Notes under the pieces: generated by a model
Databases searched by the model: none
Told to the model about the DNA's origin: nothing
The model's input: only the letters and a program-made list of their open reading frames with translations
Part shown: positions 8,983-18,100 of the stretch, piece by piece
Position numbering within the stretch: the first letter of the stretch is position 1
How the letters are laid out: the number at the start of each line of letters is the position of its first letter
DNA from: Anoplopoma fimbria
Lineage: Eukaryota; Chordata; Actinopteri; Perciformes; Anoplopomatidae
DNA length: 64,000 nucleotides
Assembly: GCF_027596085.1 (NCBI RefSeq)
Contig: NC_072465.1
Location: 5,983,102-6,047,101, forward strand
Direction of reading: 5' to 3'
Translations under genes and position numbers: made by a program

Positions 8983-10475
8983 CGCAAATTGCTCTATGTG
9001 ATGTTAACTTTTGACAGATATCCTTTGAAATAAACATACCCACAACCTCCTTTGTAAGATCATCTTTAAACTGAGCATTTGCAGTTTCAAAATCAAAGTC
9101 TGACTCAAACTGCAAGGTTGTGGCCTTCGAGTTTTTCACGAGAAGTTGGCCTCTGCTTCGATTCCTGGATCTGCGACCGCCTGCACAGGGGCACCAGGTT
9201 AAGTAACCATTTAGAACAGGTTCATCTAGTCTTGGATATTTACATGTCTTACAGACAGCAGAGAATGGTGAGTTTTTAATTTGAAAAAATTCCTGCTGCA
9301 CTAAGAAATAGCTTGGATGTGCATTTCTCATTTTGATACCTTGTTTTTGCCTTGGTTTCTGGTTCTCAGTGCCTTGGCCCTTGGCTGTACTTGGCTGAGA
9401 TTGTGCCCGACCTAAACATGAATAAATGTTTACGTCTTTACATGCAGTTATTTCTCTTGTATCTTATGAGCCACTGTTAAATTTTTTCTTACTGCTGGGT
9501 ACATTCTCCTTCTGAACCTGGCCAGAGCGCTGGTTTGAACGAACAGGCTGTTTTTCCTGTGGCTGGGCTGAAATCTTTCCCTTTTTCTGGACGGCAGCGG
9601 CCAAGGGCACAGTCTGGACAGCCTGCTCGACCATGGGAGCCCTTCTGGCTGGGATGCCATGAAGTCCTGGTACTAAGTGAGCAGGAATAACCATGGTGGG
9701 GCTTGATCAACTACAGATACATGTGAGATTGGCATTGGTAGAAAAAAATAAAAATAAAGAAGAATATGACATTTCCGAGACATCTGATGTACCTAGGCCC
9801 AGTGCTGCATTGTACTGCTGGTTGAGTAGAGAAGTAGCAGCCAGCTGGTTGTAGGTGGGCATCATGTCTCTGTATGAGCTCCAGCGTGGGTGATACGCAG
9901 CAGAGGAGTTGCCAATGGATGACTGAAAAAAAAGTTACAACAAAAGGAACCAGTTTTATCAATTGAGAATAATTACTTTTTAAGAGTGTCATGAGTAAAT
10001 AACAAAAAAAGTCAGCCAACTCTCAGAGCACACACACACCTGTACAATAGCAGGGTCACGAAGCAGTCCATGGTGTAGTTTTGGTGGCTCAGACACCGTG
10101 ATATCTTTAATGTCACTTCCTCTGAAAATTATATATTCATAAATTTCATCTTTGGGTGGCGCCGGTCTATCTGCGTGCCGGTCCTCTGTCCCATAGGATT
10201 TAACTGTTGGGAAATAAAGTTAATGGTTAAAAAAAAAAAAAAAAAAAAAAAAAGTTTTGTTCACCGACAGCACTCTCTTCACATAAAGGAACAGACGGCA
10301 AGGTTTTGTCAAAGAGAAAAACACGTGTGGCACAGGCCTTTAACCTACCTTTGGCTAACGCAACGGTGGATCTATCTGTGTCGACGGACGACAGTATCCC
10401 CTCGTACCGCATCTGCGCCTTGGATATCAAACTAATTTTACTGCCAATGTAAGGGGTGCCTCCTCCAGCACTCAT
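8516..10475 (-). CDS. lsm14b: LSM14B (RAP55B) mRNA-binding LSm protein
   Basis: RNA-associated LSm14 protein that works in cytoplasmic mRNPs and P-bodies in mRNA storage and translational repression (known for the family, notably in oocytes). Eight coding exons, all in phase on the minus strand: 10475-10349, 10203-10040, 9922-9793, 9672-9493, 9411-9340, 9180-9040, 8888-8774, 8672-8516; 361 residues plus stop, close to the human length. Visible domains are an N-terminal LSm fold (about residues 1-80, [18 protein letters not shown] and [16 protein letters not shown]), a conserved MVEQAVQT segment, basic RSRNRSRG, an FDF motif (253-255), an FFD box (FFD at 299-301, preceded by YYDKAK), a TFG box (W314 to G326) and a C-terminal RG-rich tail (about 327-345). 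The start is the first ATG, followed directly by the LSm domain. The MVEQ/RTTW pattern and the TAF4 neighbour favour LSM14B over LSM14A. Confidence 0.93.
8774..8888 (-). CDS. lsm14b: lsm14b exon 7: FFD box
   Basis: Encodes [14 protein letters not shown]. Ends in phase 2 before GTGATT. An (AT)n(AC)n microsatellite lies about 35 bases upstream of its acceptor. Confidence 0.92.
8925..8977. repeat. (AT)n(AC)n microsatellite in lsm14b intron
   Basis: About 13 AT units followed by about 13 AC units, close upstream of lsm14b exon 7 on the transcribed strand. Confidence 0.95.
9040..9180 (-). CDS. lsm14b: lsm14b exon 6: basic region and FDF motif
   Basis: Encodes [10 protein letters not shown] and the [11 protein letters not shown] box that in this family contacts P-body partners. 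Acceptor CTGTGCAG, donor GTATGT. The variable acidic segment after the FDF box is shorter than I recall for human LSM14B. Confidence 0.92.
9340..9411 (-). CDS. lsm14b: lsm14b exon 5
   Basis: A 24-codon Gln/Lys-rich linker (starting [11 protein letters not shown]), acceptor TGTTTAG, donor GTATCA; phase 1 in and out. Confidence 0.8.
9493..9672 (-). CDS. lsm14b: lsm14b exon 4
   Basis: Contains [12 protein letters not shown] and a Lys/Gln-rich stretch; donor GTAAGA. Two in-frame acceptors six bases apart (TTAG and ACCAG) are possible; the first gives VPGLHG, the second GLHG. Confidence 0.85.
9793..9922 (-). CDS. lsm14b: lsm14b exon 3
   Basis: Begins SSIGNSS, contains [13 protein letters not shown], ends in phase 1 before GTACAT. 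Confidence 0.88.
10040..10203 (-). CDS. lsm14b: lsm14b exon 2: second half of LSm domain
   Basis: Begins VKSYGTEDR after CCAACAG and ends RDPAIVQ before GTGTGT. Contains [18 protein letters not shown], nearly invariant in LSm14 proteins. Confidence 0.93.
10229..10253. repeat. A-tract in lsm14b intron 1
   Basis: 25 consecutive A; on the minus strand a T-tract about 25 bases upstream of the exon 2 acceptor, so it may serve as pyrimidine tract. Confidence 0.9.
10349..10475 (-). CDS. lsm14b: lsm14b exon 1: start and first half of LSm domain
   Basis: ATG at 10475-10473; ends in phase 1 after TVALAK before a GTAGGT donor. Confidence 0.93.
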
Positions 10476-11880
10476 GTTTGCAACGAAAATGGGTTTTCAA
10501 AATTCAAAATCAGCGACTAAATCACAGAGCATACCCAGAACCACGGCACACATCAGACGCGAATTAATCAGCTCAGCCGTGTGCACAATCAGCGAGCACC
10601 TGTGCGCCTTATAAGATTGTCAGTGACGCGCATCATTGCAGATGGCTCACCTGCGTGGGAAATAGGGTTAGTTTGTTTTGCCAGCCGGCGTACAACGGTG
10701 GAGATTGAGATTGTACAGCCTTGGTTAAACTGGACGTCCTGTTGCAATGACAGGCAGTGGTAACCATGGAGGAGTTTGAGAGAGAGGTTTAAAACATTTA
10801 CTTTTATTTTTGCTCCCTTGACGAAACAATTATGAGCACTTGATTCATCTTTTCCCACCTGCAAGTGCCAACATGTAGACTATGGGGTGAATTTTAAAAT
10901 GGAAAATCAACTATTTATTTATTACCATATTAGGCTATATCATATTATACTACTAAAGATAGTCAAGTCACATTTGGATGTTAAAAAGAAACAAAATGGG
11001 CAAGATATTGTGAAATGTACATGTCCCAGGAGTTTAACACGTTTCACTTTTCAAATTGCCATTCAACAATATCAATTAGGCTCTATATAGCATGTCAAAT
11101 TTCCAATTTTTCAATTTCCCTTTTCTTTTAACTTTATTATGACATAGACATGTATACGACATGATTAATATATTGCTATTTAAAAGTTATTCTCATTCCA
11201 TTTCGATTGTGGGTGAAATTGCCTAAAAGTTGGCATATGCAAAATTCCTCACATTACAATGATAAAAGAGGTGAGTATGCGATAATTTCTCACATATATA
11301 TAAAAAGTGTATAGCCCTACCAGAATATGACTTCATAGTGGTGAGGGCTCTTACAGTTTACACCTCTTAGATTGGACTATACATGTCTAAGCTTTGAGTG
11401 CATGACTACAGTATAGCCTTAGCCAACATTTGGATTTATATTTCAAAAAGGAAAGTAAACACACACACTAAGTTTGCATTGTGCATTTATCTAAAAATAC
11501 GTGGGACTTTAACCACAGTATTAGTCCATTGACTGCCGACAGCACTGTATGCTACAGTATTTGCTCTGTAAAAGGAGGGTGGGGCGCCCTCAAACGACTC
11601 TTTACAACATCTACTTCACTTGTTGGCCAAAACACTGCAGCCATCTTGCACCGCGCATCAAGAGTGAGTAAACTCCGAAATTAGGGTCGTTGGCTTGTTG
11701 TAAACCACGTTATTATTCCACCAATAGTTACGCGGTACAATTCTGAAACGAAATCGCCATTGTGTTTGCGTAAACACATCGGCGACAGTGTAATATTTGA
11801 TGAAGACAGTTCGTCTCCGATACGATGTTGTTCCGTCTCATGCATCCCCTGGAATGACAGCTGAAGCCATTGGTACCGCC
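10476..11880. other. Intergenic region between divergent LSM14B and TAF4
   Basis: Holds the LSM14B 5' flank (10476-10650, several CpGs) and then AT-rich sequence with no convincing exon. The LSM14B transcription start cannot be fixed by eye. Confidence 0.6.
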
Positions 11881-11893
11881 TTTTAGAATGTCC

Positions 11894-12012
11894 AACAGCC
11901 AATCAGCGCTCGCAGAAATCCCTGCTCGAAGCCGTTTAGTCGTTCTGCGCATGCGCACGTCATTCGGTAAGTCCCTTACTTCTCACAAGCTCGCAGGAGT
12001 GTGAAGATGGCG
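11894..12012 (+). promoter_or_regulatory. taf4: TAF4 core promoter: CCAAT, NRF1 and YY1 motifs
   Basis: A CCAAT box (GCCAATCAG, 11898-11906) is followed by a perfect palindromic NRF1 site (TGCGCATGCGCA, 11946-11957) and, across the start codon, a YY1-type AAGATGGCGG (12004-12013). This TATA-less set is typical of housekeeping genes. YY1 sites of this orientation usually lie just downstream of the transcription start, so initiation probably falls between about 11960 and 12003. Confidence 0.6.
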
Positions 12013-12151
12013 GTCGTGTCCGGTCCGCTGGATGAGCCTTTTTTACACACAGAGGTGAATAAAGCGGTAGTTTGTCACCCGGTGAAGTCTGTAGAGTCAC
12101 ATCTGCCGTTCTTGTGTCACAACAACCACTGGTGTAGGCAGGAGGCAGCCG
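12007..12151 (+). CDS. taf4: taf4 exon 1 (provisional)
   Basis: Begins MAVVSGPLDE; the spacing LDE-x-F-x3-EV-x4-VV and ES-x-L recalls the usual TAF4 N-terminus but is strongly diverged. Unspliced, the frame stops at TAA 12196. Donors at 12152 (GTAATT) or 12185 (GTAACG) both keep frame with exon 2. Confidence 0.5.
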
Positions 12152-15100
12152 GTAATTACACGGCTATAGTTCCCGGACAAGGGGGTAACGCGAGCTAATG
12201 TCCAGCTGGGACTTGGTCAAGACGACTGCCGAAGCAGGTACGCTGTAACTACTAATGTTGTTTTCCTCTTTGTCTCCTCCGAGTATACACGAAAAGCAAG
12301 CGCCGGAGCTGACTGAGAAAAACAGTGTCAGAGTCTTGCCCCATCACGTTCAGGAGTGTTTGCTCTCCTTCTGAACAAGTTGCAGTGCAGGGGGTCTCGT
12401 CATAACCAGGTCCCCCATGCTCCAACCATGGATGCGTCCACGGACTCCACCACGGGACACGACCCTGACAAAACACTTGTTGTTAGCGGCGCTGTAACTC
12501 CTCTGCCTAATCACCAGGGGAAAGTAGGCTCGTACTCAGCGCAGACTTTTAATGGGAGCCAAATGATGAACTCTCACAATTCAGGAAGTGCTGGCTCTGT
12601 CGTGGGGGCGACAGTGACAAGTGGCCCTGGTAACAGCGGCAGTACTGTGATCTCTGTCAACAGTGGACCAGTGGTGTCGAAAGGGCTGGCCGGTGCCATC
12701 GTGCACCCCTCGTCCAACAGTGTCATTCAGACGCAGAGTGTCGTCTCCTCGGCTCAGCCGGTGAGCCAGGCAGCAGCACCCACCGTGACACTCGCCAGGC
12801 CGCCTGTGCAAACCGCGGGGTCGGGTGCAACTTTGAATGGGAACAATATTGTGAGCCATGCCGTGGCTGCCAATACAACAGGTCACACGGGTTTCGGCAT
12901 GCAGACCCAGCTTGTAAACAATAGCCAGCCGTCAAACTCTGGGTCGCACATAATCAAGGCAGAGCCACCCACAACAATAATACAGTCAGCCCCGCTGCCG
13001 GCTGTCACTCCTGGTGCCGTCGGCGGCCCCCGGGTTCAGTCGACGACGGTAGCAAGCGGTCCCGGCGGGATCAGAGCCCCGACGCCTCAGATGTTGGCCC
13101 CAAGGCTACTACCCCAGACCTCCCCGGGACAGCCCAGTATAGGCCTGCATAACATCCAGCTCCCCCCGGGTGAGTGAAGTCAGAACTTTTTACTGTCTTT
13201 TATTTACACACTTGACAGAATCACCAAATCGGTTTGATTTCCATTTGGTTCTGACCAGTGCTTGTCAGAATAAACTATATAAAATAACTATTTTCTTATT
13301 GAGTGTTGGTCATGTAATAAAGGATATCTAGAAAGCATAACTCCTCTCAGACTCACTTGGAGTAGTGAGATTCCTTGAATAACACTAAACTGTTTTGTGT
13401 GGTTTATGGTTCAGGGATGGTGCTTGTGCGCAGCGAGAGCGGACAGCTGCTGATGATTCCTCAGCAGGCTCTGGCCCAGATGCAGGCCCAGGCACAGGGG
13501 AACATGGCACCTCGGACCACAACACCAACTAGCGTACCTCCTGGCCAGGTAAGATCACTTGGTCCGCCTTGGAGGAGCTTTGTGCCGTCAACCATTGTGT
13601 CACTTTAGGGCCAAGGTCAGTACTATAGCCCATGTACAGCTTGCCATCCAGGGTAGCACCTGATATTTCCTGATGTCACAAAGTCTGCCAGAATGCAATT
13701 TCAATTTATTTTAATTCAGGGTCATGCAATCGATTTAAGGCAGTATCATTTGCACATTTAACAGAATCAGTTACATTTGTATGGATTCACAAAAAGCAAT
13801 TCAAATTAAATTTTACAATTTTTGTTTTACTAGGCTTGGTAGAAATTAGGGGCGCTTGACTGAAATGGTGACATAGAAGTGACATAGAAATGTTCAACTA
13901 AAGGTGTTTCTTAAAGATGATATGGATTAAATGTTTTCACTTTCCATCAATACTATTAAATCTCTATGTATTATTGACGTCATTAATGCAAAATTAGACC
14001 TAGCGTTTTATTGTAATCAGTAGAAGTCGTCTGGTTTGTTGAAACTGTGTGTTGTCCATCATGTCATGTTTTGGTCTCAGGCTCCTGGAAACACCATCAT
14101 CAGCAGACAAGTAGCCCCCAGCACAATCCGTCAAGGCGGTCCTGCCCCAACGTCACTCGCTGCGACCACCACTCTTCACAGACCTCCCATCCTTCAGGTA
14201 ACCCTGTGTGTTGGTGTCAAATGAGTTCTTAATATGGTCACTTGGCTTGTTTGTGTCCGTAACTTTCTTATGCTACAGACTGACGGGTGATACAAACTGC
14301 CCCATCACTGTCTGACACAAAAACTGGTAATATCATGGTGTACTATAATACATAATCATAGTTACACCAGAATGATCTTATGTGTGCATTTTGCCTCAAT
14401 GGAAAGGATGCAAACTCATTATCGAGAAGATGTGTTGTTTGGTGCATAGTATGAATAAATGTTTTTCCAATTGCCTGTGTTTATTGGAAATTCTGAAACT
14501 TGTTTCCTGAATTTACTATAGTATAATTGAGAACTTCATTGATTGAATTCATTAATTTATAAAGAGTTCTATTTGTTACACATGCTGAAACATGTCAGTA
14601 GATTTGCCAGTTGCAAATAAAGCATGCAGACTTCTTTCCTAATGTAATTTTAAAAAAACCAATGTATTTAAGTAATTCTTTTGAGGAAGCATACCCACTG
14701 AAATGCAATTCAGGAAAAAAGCACCTGTTTCCTCTTAAGAACCTGAAATTTGATGCACTTGATTAACATTGAATAGCTCTAAAACCCACACTTGTCTGTG
14801 ATGACTTGAAATGTGGATTTTGAACCATTTGAACAACCTAAATGACATGTTTATGATGGTGATGTCTGTCTTCCCAGAGCTCAGTTGGGGCTGCAGTACT
14901 AGGAATTACCCCCAGGACCGTCGGCCAAACAGCTGGGACCACAGTTGCCTCAGTAACAATGAGCAAAGTGAGTTGTGCTATGTCCCAAGGGATCCGATAG
15001 AGCTGGGTGTCTGCATGTGCTATAGACAGTCGTATAAGGAAAGTAGGCAAAGCATGCGTCCATGTAGAGCATGGTTATTCAATAATGAGACCGGGAATTT

Positions 15101-18100
15101 GTTCATAAATTGAATGCTCTGTGGGGTTTTTTCCGCAGGAGACAATGGAGAATGTGAAGAAATGTAAGAACTTCCTGTCTACCTTGATCAAGTTGGCCTC
15201 CACTGGGAAGCAATCTTCAGAGACTGCAGCCAGTGTGAGAGAGCTGGTCAAGGACCTGCTGGTGAGTGAGCCCCACATACAGGAGACACACATGGACATC
15301 TCAACTGCTATATTAGGTTTCTCATTTGACATGGATATTGTCAAATGATAAATAAATACAATTTATTTACAATTGATCTACTCCTTTTTAAAAGTGGAAG
15401 CATCATCTATACCTGCAAATGACAGCTCTCACTCATATTGTACTAGGAGGGCAGACTGGAAGCTGAGGAATTCACCAGCAGATTGTACAAAGAGCTCAAC
15501 TCTTCTCCCCAACCTTACCTTGTGCCTTTCCTCAAGGTAAGAAAGCTTATATTCTACTATCATATTCACCGATCTACCTTCCAGCAAAATGTGTTTTTAA
15601 TATTTTCTTGGTCAGCAGGAAACGAGTGTCCTCTTTTAAGTGCTTTTCTGTAAAATATATCCTGTTTATCTTCTATAGAGAAGCCTCCCAGCCCTGAGGC
15701 AGCTCACCCCGGACTCAGCAGCCTTCATCCAGCAGAGTCAGCTTCCCCAGCCAGCCTCAGGTCGAGTCCCCTCCACCTCACCCATCCCCACCACTGTGGT
15801 CCTGGGCAGCCCAGCGCCCCGCCTCACTGCACCAGTCAGCGGGCCTCAGCTCCAGCCTGGCATAAGCAAACCAGGACTGAGCCCCTCACTGGTAAACCGA
15901 CTATTACATATCTCAGATGTGAACTCAAATCTATAAGTTTGAGTGGCATTTCTATTTCCACTCCCTGACATTGCACAATAAAACATAAAGCTTACATATC
16001 ACTCAGTAATAATTACACAATCTGCATTTGGAACTTTACCCATGCAGGTTATACAGCCCCAACAACAGAGAGCAATGTTGAAACCTCAGGTAACCTTACC
16101 CACAACCCCCATGGTGACTCTCAGGAATCAGGCCCCTGGCCGCATCATGCTGGGACAGCAACAGGTCCAGCTGAAAGGGCTGCAGCCAGGTGAGGATGTC
16201 AGTTTGATTACACCGCTGTATGTCTGTCTTTCTATGGTTGACCTGTAGTATTCATTGAGATTTTGTGCCTCTGCCAGTTCCTGTGAGGCCGGAGGTGACA
16301 CCTTTTTCTAAACAAGTCTCTGCTGCGTCCTTGAGCATGGCTCAAAAGAACAAGCTGAGAGAGGCGGGTGGCACTTTCAAGTAAGAACCAAGATAAGAGA
16401 ATTCAAATCAGTTTCGCCATAAATTACGTTTAATCACAAAGGTTTTAGTGTAAGCATTACTTCGTCAGAATACCTTTTTATAGCTTAAAATGTTAAGTAC
16501 TTGGATAGATAAATTACAGTTCATAGTGACAGAGTTTCAATGCTGTTTTTGGCCTCACCTTCATTTATGTTTACAGAGATGAGGACGACATCAACGATGT
16601 GGCCTCCATGGCTGGAGTGAACCTATCTGAGGAAAGCGCCAATATCCTCGCAACCAATTCTAGACTAGTGGGAGCGGTGACACATTCCTGTAAGGATGAG
16701 GCTTTCCTCTCCTGTGGCATTTTACAGAGGAAAATGCAGGAGATAGGGTGAGACACTGACAAACTTTTGACGATACAGCATCCATCCATCCATCCATCCA
16801 TCGACACCCCTCTCCTTAAGCCGAAGTTTCTTTTCCAGGTAGGAGGTATGGTGTGACAGACCTGGGTGCGGAGGTAGTGAACTTTGTCTCCCACGCTACT
16901 CAGCAGCGGCTCCAGAACGTGTTGGGAAAAGTTTCCCAAGTGGCTCAGCAGAAAAATTACAACTTTAAGGTTTGTTCACAGCATCATTAGAGAGACTCAT
17001 ACGAGTGCATACGTTTCCTCCCCATGGTTTAGATTATGTCTTAGCCACATTCTAAAATCAATGTTGGTTCTCCGACACTAAAGGGTCCACTGATTTTGCA
17101 ACGCTGTCTTTAGCATGCAAGTGACCTATACATCTTACAATGTTTGAGTTCACATATATGCAATAATCTCTTTTGTAGCCTTTTAGCCTTTTCTGGGATA
17201 ACATTGTGGCACTGCTGTCTGTTGGCAGGAGGATGACAATTACGAGCAGAGCAGTGATGTTCGTGTTCAGCTCAAGTTCTTTGAGCAGTTGGACCAGCTA
17301 GAAAAACAACGGAAGGAGGAACAGGAGAGAGAGATCCTACTAAAGGCAGCTAAGGTACGTTACACAAAAAATTCTAGTAAAAGGTTATGGGGTAGCTGTG
17401 GTGAAGAGTAAGTAAAATCCCGTGGATTCAGATACCTGGTGTTAAATAGAGTGTAAGTATATAGCCCCATAATAGACCAAGACGTTATTATGTTTTCACA
17501 AATAAATTCCTTTCTTTAATAAACACTCTGTGTTAGATTGGAACAACATCTTATGCATTCATCAAAACATGCACTTTGTTGCCGTGACTTATTACATGTA
17601 GCAGGCATGACATTGAAGATCTTCTCGGATAAAATAGACTTTCATCCATTTTTTTATTTATTTCAAGGCTGTACTGTGTTGCATTTTTAATGTCTGGATG
17701 AGATCAACCCATTTATTTATAATAGCAGGTGTCATAAATGCTGATTTGTTTGGCCTACATCTAATGTTTTGTTATCCCGCCGCATTTCTGTTCTCCAGAG
17801 ACACATTAATATTCTATAAAGTTTGACTAAAGGTCGCCGGCGATTGATTTTAACTCACCCTCAGGATGTTAGGATGTAATTTGGAACAATTTCCAACAAA
17901 TGTACTGTGTGATATATCAAATAGCTATGGGGACTAATTTATAACACCAAAATAACTAACACTTTTCTTTATTGAAGAAATTGTGCAGTAAAAACATGTT
18001 TAAGCTCTAAATGTAAATATGTTCATGAGCCTCACAAGTAGTCGATGTAGAATCTGCCTCTGAAAATGATCAGTTATAATGTGTCTTGCTCTCGACCTTG

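Noticed and set aside
12581..12935. Minus-strand ORFs of 70-101 residues
   Set aside because: Shadows of the TAF4 exon 2 low-complexity frame.
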